The notes below the pieces were generated by a model, which was given only the letters and a program-made list of their open reading frames with translations, did not search any database and was not told the origin of the DNA. Below are positions 43,717 to 55,431 of a stretch of 64,000 nt of DNA, piece after piece. Where the stretch lies: the NCBI GenBank assembly GCA_020744425.1, contig JAGMUV010000003.1, forward strand, positions 62,001-126,000, written 5' to 3'. Every line of letters starts with the position of its first letter. The stretch's first letter is position 1. The DNA comes from Dactylonectria macrodidyma. Its lineage: Eukaryota; Ascomycota; Sordariomycetes; Hypocreales; Nectriaceae. The position numbers and the translations under genes are program-made.

Positions 43717-45001
43717 CTTCAATGGAATTGGGTGAACTTATACTGACATTTGTTGAAGTTTGTCAGGCAGTGGAAGCTGGTAGCAGAAGTCTAGCTTGGT
43801 GATCATTACTAATTGCAGGAGATGGGTGGTAATCAGTCATCAACAAGTGGGCATGCCAAGGATTCTAATGCACCTTGATACTGAAGGCTTTCGATGAACG
43901 CGTAGGCTTGGCGCATGAACTGTGAAGCACTAGCGACAATACGTGTTTAATAAAGCGAATTTTTGGCCGGCGTAACTGAGATGAAGTTTACTTGATGAGA
44001 AAATTCGTGTCCTGTAGACCCGACCGGCACGCAGAGCCCTGCAGAGCTTTTACGATGCATCTGACGGTTGGCATTCAAAAAAGTCGAAGACTTTGCCATC
44101 GTGACAGTACATGAATGGGCAGGCGAAAATTGCGTGTCAGATGAAGTCCCAAGTCCGTAGCCCGGTGACAAAAAATGAGGTTTGTATCACATCCAATTTT
44201 CCTTTCTTCACTGCTAATAGTGAGAATAGATTATGTACTAACTTGGAGTGCATCAGTGTTTATTTCGTAGCTATGGAGGGCCTAAACGCCTTCAAGTTTC
44301 GCTTTACTATTCTTAAGAGGAGTGATGCCACGGGGCGGACTTGCACAATGAACACTGTACAGAACTAAGAATACGAATACAGAGGTTGCCCCGCGGAGTA
44401 AGTCCCAAATTACGTCTCATTTGTTGAGCATCCCATTTGTACAGCGAGGATCCAGTTTTCTCTTTCGAGTTTGGTCAAATGCACTGATAATGCGGTTACG
44501 CTCCTACTAGCGTTGTCGCGGCCCACGCTTTATACGACGTAGTGTACGTCCTTTGTTTGTCACGGTGGTCGAATGCCGAGCGACTCCATTAATACCCAAG
44601 GCTAAACCACAACGGGTTGTGTTAGCCGACCTTGTCCACAATAAGGAATGGTGAGTTACCTTGTGACAACTAAAAGATATTTCCTCACCCCAACGCGGGC
44701 TTCGTTCATCGTCGACCTGACCGAGCGAGGATTTGCTATTACATGTAACTCCCACATTCTGCCCAAGAAGCATCGCGTGTAGGAGCCTGACATCCTCTGC
44801 CTGGTCAGCCATGCAGAATACGTTGCTATCGTCAACAACACCTAAAAGCACGGAGAAGCAACCACGTCGATTGTTGCCCCGCAAACCTCACGATGGACAT
44901 AATATTTTATCACAAACGGAAGTCAAGCACCAGAAGAGTCGAGATGGTTCGTTTCTGCTACTTTACTTACCTTCAGCATTATGAACTTGTAAACGGCTAA
45001 A
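43717..45001. other. Intergenic region before the next regulator
   Basis: No confident gene. A minus frame at 44507-44884 (125 codons, starting MRGNNRRGCFSVLLGVVDDS) is open, but I cannot assign it. The segment near 45001 is the regulator's promoter. Confidence 0.4.
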
Positions 45002-47266
45002 ATGAACACTCCAGGGTGTGCGACCTGCAAGAAGAGACGGAGGAAATGTGACGAAACAAAGCCAGCATGCTCCCAGTGCCTACAACGACAGGTCCCTTGT
45101 GGTGGTTACAGCAAGAAGCTCACATGGAAGAATGAAAGGCTGCAGGACTACGAAGTGCTCACCCTGACAAAGACTTCGGTGCGTGAGGGTATGTCGATTT
45201 ATCACATACTGACATGCCAGGAACAAGACATGCTTACTAGATCAGGTATCAGAAAAATGCAGAAGAAGCCCGAAAGCAGCCCTTGCGCATCACAAAATTT
45301 GACCTCAAGTCGAAGCCATGACCATGCCATTCCACGCGAGCCTGAACCTGATATCACCAGACCGGTGGTGCCTACGTCTAGCCCCAGTGTTCAGAAGGAT
45401 CTCTCTCCAGATTCGCAATTGTCAAATCCTGGCATGGGAGACTTTCCTGATGTGTCATTCAGTCCAGCCGAAGAGGCCGCGGACTTCGACATGCTCTTAC
45501 TGGATATCGACTCAATGATTGAGGATTGCACAAATCAACCGCCCCTACGGCCGCTTCAACAACGAGGAATGGAACTCAGTTTTCCAACCCCTATCGCAGG
45601 TCCCCAAAATCTACATTCTGATGAGCTCGGTGCTATGGACGACCTTCTTCATTCGTTTGATCGACAAGATACGCAGACCCCCAATATCAACGATAAATTA
45701 GCTTCGAGGCTTTCTCTCGTAGCTTCTAATCATGAACCATGGGCGTTGCCATTTGATCTGGCCCCGATAACTGCTCACTACCTGGAAGGGCAGAGTTCAT
45801 TCGGCCTCTATCGCCAACCCGGGGCTAGTGACGATAGCCCGGAAAACATAGCTTTTGTCTTCAAACATCGCACATGTGAGGTTCTCTGCATCAAAGAAGC
45901 TCTTAATGGAAACCCATGGAGGAAGATCGTTTGGCCTCTGGCTGAGGAGCATCCCGCGCTCTACCATGCGCTTGCTGCCATGACATGCTTCAATGGCCTC
46001 CCTGGACTCCGAGCCGAAGGTACTAGGCATCTGACGAAAAGCATAGAGCAGCTTTCCTTACAGGCTGAGGCTAGCGTGCCCCTAGAGGTGACGCTTACTA
46101 CGGCGCTCGCTCTAGCAATTGCCCAGACCTGGTACCATCCGAGATCATCCAACGGCATCACCTACCTCGGAAAAGCAAGAGGCCTCCTTCAACAGGCTGT
46201 CTTTGGAGACCTGAAAACACGACCGCTTGAATCGAACCCACACTTAACCTTTCTTGCAAATACCTGGATGTACATGGATGTCCTCACACGCATTACCTCT
46301 TGCGGCGATCGGTCCGTGAACGACGACCTCGTGACTGATCTCAGTCTAATCATTCATGGTACCAGTTTTGAAGCTCAATTTGACCCTCTTATGGGTTGTG
46401 CCCATACACTATTCCCTTTAATTGGCCGTGTGGCCGACATTGTTAATCGCGTCCGAAAGGCTCCTCGAAAAGCCAACGCACCCACCATTGTGTCGAAGGC
46501 TGTTGAGCTAATGATAGCCATCGACCACTGGACGCCGTCAATGATTATCGATGAATCACACCAGAGTGATTCTGTGACATCAGACGTCTCAGATTTAGTC
46601 CAGACTGCAAACGCTTATAAATGGTCGGCTTTATTGTTACTCTACCAGGCAGTACCCGAACTTCCATGTCGACTATCCCAGGCGGAAATGGCACAGAAAG
46701 TCCTTGTCCTCATAGCTACCGTTCCCCTTACCTCCAAGGCAATAATTTTCCCTGTCCTTCCTTTGATGATAGCCGGCTGTGAGACTACAGAGGTTGAAGA
46801 TCGCGATTGGGTCCGCAATAGATGGCAATCTCTGTACACTGGTAATGGCTCCGGGATTGTCGATCGGTGCCTCGAGCTTACCTCGGAGGTCTGGAGAAGG
46901 CGCGATATCAGTATGGAGGACACCGAATCCTGCCACCCATCCGGAACTGCGATACATGACGCCCTGGTTGCTCAGCGATCAGCGAATGTCAACTTACCCA
47001 CAAGTGCTGATCCGCTAACAAACCCTCAAGTCAGAGGCGACGGAACCGGCCGTCAGTGTCAAGATGGTCAGCAGAACTCAACGCGCATCTCCACCGCTAA
47101 CGGTACAGTGGAAAAGGAATCTTGGGCGAGAGCCAGACACGTGGGCACAACGGTAAAAAGCAAGATGCACTGGCTGACTGTGATGGAGGAATGGGGTTGG
47201 GAAGGTATGCCAACTGATCTCACATCTCGCGTCGATACTAACTTTGATTTAGTTATGTTGGGCTAA
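45002..47266 (+). CDS. Zn2Cys6 transcription factor, large
   Basis: Single-exon gene for a 754-residue nuclear regulator. The zinc cluster uses cysteines 6, 9, 16, 23, 26 and 33 (CATCKKRRRKCDETKPAC and on). A long Ser/Pro/Asp-rich linker follows to about residue 260. The second half is a Fungal_trans_2-type regulatory domain (WRKIVWPLAEEHPALYHALA, then FLANTWMYMDVLTRI, near residues 310-430). The last 100 residues are polar and ordinary. A possible 52-base intron near 45190-45241 has GTATGT and TACTAG ends, but its removal would break the frame, so I keep the continuous reading. It lies 1.3 kb downstream of the Rieske protein gene on the same strand and 0.7 kb upstream of the MetAP2 gene, so it may control the divergent oxygenase pair (inference from position). 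Confidence 0.88.
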   Translation: MNTPGCATCKKRRRKCDETKPACSQCLQRQVPCGGYSKKLTWKNERLQDYEVLTLTKTSVREGMSIYHILTCQEQDMLTRSGIRKMQKKPESSPCASQNLTSSRSHDHAIPREPEPDITRPVVPTSSPSVQKDLSPDSQLSNPGMGDFPDVSFSPAEEAADFDMLLLDIDSMIEDCTNQPPLRPLQQRGMELSFPTPIAGPQNLHSDELGAMDDLLHSFDRQDTQTPNINDKLASRLSLVASNHEPWALPFDLAPITAHYLEGQSSFGLYRQPGASDDSPENIAFVFKHRTCEVLCIKEALNGNPWRKIVWPLAEEHPALYHALAAMTCFNGLPGLRAEGTRHLTKSIEQLSLQAEASVPLEVTLTTALALAIAQTWYHPRSSNGITYLGKARGLLQQAVFGDLKTRPLESNPHLTFLANTWMYMDVLTRITSCGDRSVNDDLVTDLSLIIHGTSFEAQFDPLMGCAHTLFPLIGRVADIVNRVRKAPRKANAPTIVSKAVELMIAIDHWTPSMIIDESHQSDSVTSDVSDLVQTANAYKWSALLLLYQAVPELPCRLSQAEMAQKVLVLIATVPLTSKAIIFPVLPLMIAGCETTEVEDRDWVRNRWQSLYTGNGSGIVDRCLELTSEVWRRRDISMEDTESCHPSGTAIHDALVAQRSANVNLPTSADPLTNPQVRGDGTGRQCQDGQQNSTRISTANGTVEKESWARARHVGTTVKSKMHWLTVMEEWGWEGMPTDLTSRVDTNFDLVMLG

Positions 47267-47993
47267 GATGCGTCAGAGTAGGATCTGGAACTAGCATTTT
47301 AATTTTGACTTGAGAATACCCTCAGAAGTGTTCGTATTCTGGGAGCCTTACACAATGGAGGAGTCTCAACGTCCTGTTGCAGCCATGTTCTTGTGGGCTT
47401 AGAGCTAGGTGGTGTTCGAATCATCCACATTTGAGTAAGACAAACGAAGTCGGATTACGAACTATCTTAACACATGTTTCAGCTAGATGATTCGTCAAGA
47501 GTCCGTAATTACTGATATACCCTAATGCATCTCCTGACAGTTCAGATACGACCAATTACGTATCGGTGGATTTCCTGCGATGCAATCAGTCTCCAAGATG
47601 TAGCTCTATCGAGGCACGAAATCCAACTCCCAGACTCCTGTGACACGGTCGGCTTTCCTAATTTGGCAATGCCCATCCACTAACTTAAATAATGGAGGAC
47701 AGTTTCCACATCATCCGGTATTTCACCTGTGTACTTGGTCTGTTAGTACATGAAACAGGCAAACCTATTCGTCCCAGATTCACGAAATACTCGGATACTG
47801 CTACATCCTCTAACCTAGCCGTGGACGAATCCCTAAGCCATTGTCGCATGTCACATTCATGCCCTTCTATTCAGCCGACTTTTACCCGCTTATCTCATCA
47901 GCCCCTCGATTATCTTAGCATGAGGCATTTCTTAGTCCAATGGCCAACCTAACCTAACATCCGCCAACCTAAAACTCCAGCACTTATGTTAGA
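47267..47993. other. Intergenic region between regulator and MetAP2 gene
   Basis: Short frames only. The last 50 bases contain direct repeats of CCAACCTAA(C/A) (47942-47973), a simple feature of the MetAP2 leader. Confidence 0.5.
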
Positions 47994-49649
<1,656 letters not shown>

Positions 49650-50976
49650 TTAAGATTCCTATGGCCCGATCAAATGTTACGGAAATGGCTTGCATTGATT
49701 TAGGTCACGCTTCAACACAGAGTCGGGACTGTTTCAACACATCTCGAGAAGACACCTCGTGACACTAAAAGGCTGCTTCAACACTGCCTCAACAGGGTCG
49801 CACGACTTCAACAGGACTGCATTTTTTTACTTTCAACACACTCGTTTAAATGTTCTAGCTTAGATTGTCATCTGTCATTCACAAGATAGTCGACAGTCCA
49901 CATCAAGGTAGTGCAGTCTACAGTCTTGCTTGCTCAAACCAAGGGTTTGCAAATAACACGGACTTGTACACTTTGCGACTACAGATATCTCGTTAAGTTC
50001 GATGAAATTACAAGTCACAATCATATTTATATTGATAAATCCACCAGCAGTAGCATGCGATGTGACTGACGAACGTTGCACTAAAAGAAAGCTATCTAAG
50101 AAGATGTGTGAACCGGGTATATTGGAATGCCAAGTAAAATGGTCACTACCCTAGACCCTGATGCTTGAGGACGGAACTTCCCTTCCGTGGATGATGAACG
50201 AGAAAATAGTAGTCTAGTGAGTGGGCAGTGACGGCAACACTAACAACTACGATCATTCCGAAAAGGAGAGCAATGGATCCGAACCCCATTCCAGTTAAGC
50301 TCTTTCAGGACAACGGTCGTCCACACACTTCTCAGCAGAGGGGCTGCTGCACTTTTCGGATTGTGGGAAAACAGACAACCAACCACCTCAGTTGCATCGA
50401 TGTGGATACGCAACTCATTTCCGTAGCCTCAGCGCCGTATGCTTCCACATTGGGTAAGCGTGCATCAAGGCGACGGTAAGCACGAAACCAGGTGAGCCCT
50501 GGACAGCACTTAGCGGTGATGACAAGCTATCTTGGCGCCGTCCCGATCGGGTTGCATTCAGCGCTGTGAACAGATTGACGAATAGAAACGACTGCCAAGA
50601 TGGGAATCAACCTAGCTGTGATATCAACAACAGCCGTACTCAAAACATCTCCTCACTGTCTCGGTAATCTGATAGGGCATCACCTTAGCGCTTGTGGGTA
50701 CCTGTCATCTCAGAGTCGCAAGCAATGCAGGAGAGCATATGGAAATATCCGCCTTGTGTCTCAAACGCTTCTTATTCGCCGACGGAGGACTTTTGTTTGC
50801 CCCGTTTACATCATCAATCTCAAGACTGACAGGCACCAGTTCATCATACATAGCCATGAATATTCCAAGTATACTCTGTGGCTAGTTTCCATCAATTCTC
50901 TCCCGTCATTTGGGCGGCTTAGGCTCGTCTTCAGAACAACTAGGCGCTCAGCAACTAAGTCATTTTCTCTTCTACA
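49650..50976. other. Intergenic region; no gene seen
   Basis: Frames at 50228-50479, 50600-51109 and 50694-50885 overlap and lack recognisable products. A cluster of TCAACA words lies at 49711-49840. The final 200 bases are the promoter of the membrane-protein gene. Confidence 0.4.
49711..49840. repeat. Cluster of six TCAACA words
   Basis: TTCAACAC or CTCAACAG-like words occur at about 49711, 49732, 49777, 49788, 49806 and 49832, all in one orientation with irregular spacing. It looks like a degenerate simple repeat; no function is proposed. Confidence 0.4.
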
Positions 50977-51832
50977 ATGGCGTATACGGGACTCGTCATT
51001 CTCTTGCTTGTTGCGTTCGTTGCGCGGGCCAATTCTAACACCACCTTCACATCCCCAGGGCCGTACAAGAGTTCCCAAGATTCTAGCCAGTATCCTACAT
51101 ACAAGATAGGACAGCGCATCGATGTGCAATGGGAGTCTTCGAACGCCACCAGTTTCGATCTATATCTCGCGATGTCTCACCCCAGTTATTACGCTTTGCA
51201 ACTTACAAGTGAGTTAGCCCTATCGTCTGCCAATCAAAAAACCATGGCAAGGTAGAACGAGTGTACGAGACATCTAAATTAAATCTCCAGACCAGTCCAA
51301 GTCTGGTGAATTCGAGTGGACAGTTAGTTTGGACGACATAAAAACCAGTATCCCGAAAAGCGATGACTATGTGCTTGGCTTTGGTCTATACTCATGGGAT
51401 AGGACTGGTCGACGCAACCCAGAGCCAGTCTTATCTGAGTTCTTCAATGTTAGCGCGCCAGACAACGGCCTGTCGACCGGAGCAGTAGCTGGTATCGCGG
51501 TCGGGTCGACGATCGTTGGCTTGCTAGTCGTTGGTGGTCTCGCATTTCTTGCCTGGAGGAGCTTCCGGGGCCTAAAGGGCTTTCGGGCCTGGAAGGATTC
51601 GCAACACGTTGAGGCTGGCCCAGAAATTTCACAATCTCAGCCTGAATCTCTTCCACCCCAATATCGTCCACCCGGCGCGCCACATGAACAACTTGTCCAA
51701 AACTCACCAACTGCGTTGCTTGGGCACAATGGGTCTGAGAGGAAGTCCGAATTGCCAGGTACCAATGTCATTTACGGTCCTGAGACTCGACATTCTCTGC
51801 AACGCCATCAAGGAGTGTACGAAGCGCCATAG
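50977..51832 (+). CDS. Single-pass membrane protein with secreted N-terminal domain
   Basis: Two exons (50977-51208 and 51291-51832) separated by an 82-base intron give 257 residues. The signal peptide is MAYTGLVILLLVAFVARANS. The outer domain (about residues 20-160) has N-glycosylation sites and beta-like segments (YKIGQRIDVQWESSNATSFD, then SKSGEFEWTVSLDD and SDDYVLGFGLYSWDR), reminiscent of the small Ig-like ectodomains of fungal wall sensors. One membrane helix follows (GAVAGIAVGSTIVGLLVVGG with LAFLAW). The cytoplasmic tail is basic at first and then Pro/Gln/Ser-rich (PPQYRPPGAPHEQL). I know of similar hypothetical proteins in many ascomycetes but no function. The general layout suggests a surface sensor or adhesion role; that is inference. 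Confidence 0.8.
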
Positions 51833-52010
51833 CCGGTTAGGGAATCACTCATGGTGCATGCTGGGCCATCTAAAAGCTTGTCATTCTCTTTGCGCTATCT
51901 GCATAGGTTTCAAGCAATTTTGCAGTTTTCCGCAGGAGAAATATTGAGTTTTACCGTGGACCGTGTAACGTAGAGAAGGCGAGTATTCTAGTTAATAGCA
52001 CTCTCAAGTT

Positions 52011-52611
52011 TTAAAGGTAGAAGCCGCACCAGAAGGACGTCATAAAACTCACAACATCGAGAATCGTTTTCCAGACATCGACCGGAAGCTCCTTCTGTGG
52101 CGAAGAAGTGGGCTGGAAAGAACCAATCTGAAGCTGCATTAGGTTATGAACATTACCTAGGTCCTCGTGGATAGTTTGATGGAGCTGCTTTTGGGTTAGT
52201 AGCGACATCTTTGAAGCTTCGTAGAGAGTATACATTGTGAATCTGGAGAAAGTTGTTCATGATGACATAGGCTGCTGGACAATCCACATCTTCACTTAAT
52301 CCATGTTGATCGCTGCAATGGCCCAATGTTTGGATACAGTTTGACAGACTACCAAACGTACCACATTCCCAAAGTTGGGGGCGATGGACGTCAATGGCAA
52401 CGGAATCGTCACTAGTGGCCTTTGCCTTGGTGACAGCTAAGTCTTCATCTTGGTCGATGCTGACGGATACTTCTGCTACGTTAACAACTAGGAAGTGGGC
52501 AAAGTCGAGTTGTACTCTGCAACCTCCGCTGTGACTCCAAGCAAGGAGTAGGTGGAGGTTTAAGGAGGGGTCATTCTGCGACTCAATGTACTCGGAATTC
52601 TCCGGAGAGCT
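52011..52611 (-). pseudogene. 3' remnant resembling the C-terminal part of killer-toxin-like class V chitinases
   Basis: The minus strand is open from after a TAA at about 52614 through NDPSLNLHLLLAWSHSGGC, LDFAHFLVVNVAEVSVSID and CPAAYVIMNNFLQIHN. A 46-base intron (52233-52188; GTATAC, CTAAC, AAAAG) joins to QLHQTIHEDLGNVHNLMQLQ, and the end is KTILDVVSFMTSFWCGFYL. This cysteine-containing tail resembles, from memory, the region after the catalytic domain in the large chitinases of the killer-toxin-like group. There is no start codon, signal peptide or GH18 motif (DxxDxDxE), and the aspartic protease gene ends about 230 bases to the right. The gene must be truncated at its 5' side. The family assignment is tentative. 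Confidence 0.45.
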
Positions 52612-52844
52612 TTATTTCAGTAGGATTTTTAATTGGAAAATATATCTACTCCAGTCAAATGCAACACAAGCGGGTCTATATATCTGTGATCGCGGAAACA
52701 ACTAACTCCTACCGTCTAATTCGGGGACAAGTGGCAGCTTAAACGAAGTGTGAAAGGAAAATACCCTCTATCAGCTTGGTCTCGATCAATGAGACTCATT
52801 CACGATCCAGAGATAACGACTCAGTCTCCCCATCCTGAGCATGA

Positions 52845-54218
52845 TCATAGCAACAATGCGACCAATTGAGTCATCACAGCAAGCGATGCAATCAACGAAA
52901 CCCCTCCAGCAAGGACAGAACCACCGCTAGAAACGGGGGTTTCATCGTCGCCACCACTCCCACTGCCAGGTCCCGTGCCATTTCCACTGCTTGTTCCGTT
53001 GTTGCCTCCAGTTCTCACAGCAAAGCGCATCTCATCCTTGCCGAAGTCAAACACAGACACCACATTCTTGAGAAAAGCGTCGCCCAAGAAGTGAAGCGAG
53101 ATTCCCGATCCTGTGGCCGGACCGTTAAGACTTGAGTAGCAGAGTCCTGTCGCCTCATCCTGAATAATCATGTCTGCAGACTGGTGCCAGAACGTTTTGC
53201 CGTCAATCCCAATCCCAAGCGTCGGAGCCTCTGCGTCACAGTCCACGGCATATACGCCAGCCTCTTCATTGTACACAGCTGGAGGCTTGAACTCAGCATT
53301 TATTTCATCGGCGACTTCCTGTGGTAGCATGTTCATTTGGTTGCCACTGTCCACTACAGCCTGGAATGATGTTGAGTTGGTAGTCCTGGACTGGTTTGAT
53401 TGTGACCCCCAAGCGATTCCATCTACATTCAGGGTCATGAGGGTAATCTGGTCAACTCCACCAGTGTACAGGTCTGGGAGTCCTTTGGTCACCTCGATGG
53501 GCGCAACGGCCCACTCATCGCTGTGGGTAACAGGTGGAAGCTCGCCCAGCCCAAGCCAGCCGCCTGGCCCAGTCGATACGTTCTTGGGGAGTCTCTCAAT
53601 GGCCATGCTGTACCAGGAGTCAACTAGACCCTTCTTGTACATGCTGACGAATAGGGGATCGTAGACGGCGCGATTCAAGAGTAAGGTAGAGTTGTCGAGG
53701 GTACTTCCGTAGTGGGCTGATGTCAATGGGGGGTAGCCTAGCCCAAGGATGCCGCTGTTGATACCATCGCCCTTGTCGGTAGATCGATCAACAATGCCGA
53801 TCTTTTGCTTCGGAACGGTGATGCCACCGATGGTGATATTCTCAAAGCCGACTTTTCCCAAGGCAATGCCCGTGCCATACTGCACACCAAAGGTCTGGTT
53901 CTTGACGTACTGCATGTCTGTAGGAACGTCGTATGTCGGACCAAACAGGCACTTTTCTTGAGGGATATTAGAATTATATGTCGCGTCAATGCATTGAAAG
54001 TCGGTCTTCACGACCCAAGTATCACTGCTTCCGGTGTCGACAAGAAGTAGGAAGGACTGGTTGCCAAACTGGGCCTCGACGTCGAAAACAATAGCATTGC
54101 CGGTTGCAGTCATAGGTGCAGGGTTGGACTGAGGGTTGTTACGACGGCGCAAAGGGGCAAGAGAGCTAGCCACAAAGGGAGCAGCAGTTGCCAGGAGGGT
54201 GAAGGTGGTAAAGAGCAT
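52845..54218 (-). CDS. GPI-anchored aspartic protease (family A1)
   Basis: Cell-surface pepsin-like protease, single exon, 457 residues. Signal peptide MLFTTFTLLATAAPFVASS; a basic RRR follows at 24-26. First catalytic motif VDTGSSDTW (Asp61), second AVVDSGNQMNML (DSG in place of the usual DTG). A conserved YGTG flap-like segment and GILGLGYPP are present between them. Several N-glycosylation sequons are seen. The C-terminus has a Gly/Ser/Asn linker (NNGTSSGNGTGPGSGSGG) and a hydrophobic end (SLIASLAVMTQLVALLL), a typical GPI-attachment signal. The first true ATG is at 54218; the frame extends upstream only through a TTG at 54254. A TATA element is found about 125 bases upstream. Yapsin-like roles in wall remodelling or in nutrition are both possible. 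Confidence 0.93.
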   Translation of the reverse strand: MLFTTFTLLATAAPFVASSLAPLRRRNNPQSNPAPMTATGNAIVFDVEAQFGNQSFLLLVDTGSSDTWVVKTDFQCIDATYNSNIPQEKCLFGPTYDVPTDMQYVKNQTFGVQYGTGIALGKVGFENITIGGITVPKQKIGIVDRSTDKGDGINSGILGLGYPPLTSAHYGSTLDNSTLLLNRAVYDPLFVSMYKKGLVDSWYSMAIERLPKNVSTGPGGWLGLGELPPVTHSDEWAVAPIEVTKGLPDLYTGGVDQITLMTLNVDGIAWGSQSNQSRTTNSTSFQAVVDSGNQMNMLPQEVADEINAEFKPPAVYNEEAGVYAVDCDAEAPTLGIGIDGKTFWHQSADMIIQDEATGLCYSSLNGPATGSGISLHFLGDAFLKNVVSVFDFGKDEMRFAVRTGGNNGTSSGNGTGPGSGSGGDDETPVSSGGSVLAGGVSLIASLAVMTQLVALLL

Positions 54219-54340
54219 CTTCGAGGAGAGGATATTGCAAAAGATCAGTGGCAATGTTGCTCAAACAAGTGAAGCCTAGAATGAAACGAACTTGGGATGA
54301 TAAGTTTGGAATAGGTGTGTGAACAGGAGAGCAGCTGTGT

Positions 54341-54346
54341 TATATA
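54341..54346 (-). promoter_or_regulatory. TATA element of the aspartic protease gene
   Basis: TATATA (within GGTATATAACA on the minus strand) lies about 125 bases upstream of the start codon, at a normal distance for a fungal core promoter. Confidence 0.4.
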
Positions 54347-55431
54347 CCACACAGAATGCAATTCCTCGGCGTCGCTGTGGCGCATAAAGCAGACGCGAAA
54401 GCAACAACTATTGACGTCTCATGATTGGCACCAACGTGTATTTTCCTGCTGTACGTATGAGCCCCAGAGGCTGTGCTCATATTTTAGCCTCAAGCTAGAT
54501 GCCCCGGAAATGAAAAAGCTCTATAATGTATATCGTTCTTGGTAATCATCCTCTCCACAATGCTACTCCCTGAGATTTCCAGGGCTGAGTCGCTTGTGTT
54601 AGGGTCATGATGCGACGCTTGTGGGGGCAGAACTATGGAAATGGCTTTGACTGATTGGCTGTGGCGTGTATTTCCAAATCCTTGCGCCACCAAATGTTCG
54701 ATAGCTTCACCCATTTAGCCAGCTTCGCAGCTCACAGCATCTCGCGCCTACAATTTCCACGTTACCTCCTTGTCTCATAATTTCAATCCTTTGTTTGGTT
54801 CCGACATCCCAGCTTGTGACGGACGGACGCATGGATACTGCCGGCTCGGTTGCTTGCAGGACACTGGACAAGAGCGTACTACCCATGCTAGTCTCGGCTG
54901 AGCACATCACTGACCTTTCAGCCCAACCGTCATTCTTTCTTTAGTTGAAGTCTCAATCTGCATTCCCAACACGGGCAATCATCGAGTTTTGTAGGTTTTT
55001 TTTCCTCTATCGAGTGAGGGATGGGTACAACGAATTACTCTTCTGTACCGGCCGAGGATGTAGTGTGAAATGATACTGGGTCATGAAACGTCTACTTCAG
55101 GTTGATCAAAGCAGCTTGCTTACTGTTAGCTGGTTGCACTCGTCTTTCTCATATACCGAAGGCTTACTCCAGTATGCGCTCGGCAACAAACGATGTACGA
55201 CAAGAACACAGCGATTTCTATACCCTCGTAGCATTACACCTTGATTGCTGAAGCAAAACTGTTTCTCGCCGTCATGCTCCTTATCCCTCTTAAGAATATC
55301 CTAAAGTTTGTTTCGTGGATATATAGAACAGTCTAGAAGAGTTTAACACAATTATGATAGTATCTAGTAATCACAGGCCCCTGGGTTAGGAGATTGATGA
55401 TTGCGTAGAATAACTTTCGTTGCTTATTTTT
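54347..55431. other. Intergenic region; no gene seen
   Basis: Short frames on both strands without recognisable products (54490-54714, 54707-54910). It holds the upstream region of the protease and, at its right end, the 3' region of the acyltransferase. Confidence 0.4.

Noticed and set aside
44507..44884. Minus frame of 125 codons (VVDDSNVFCMADQAEDV)
   Set aside because: Partly protein-like, but there are no neighbouring exons or family motif, and the C-terminal half is Arg/Thr-rich and shadow-like.
45190..45241. 52-base intron candidate near the start of the 754-residue regulator
   Set aside because: Removing it breaks the frame that carries the whole regulatory domain; the continuous frame is open.
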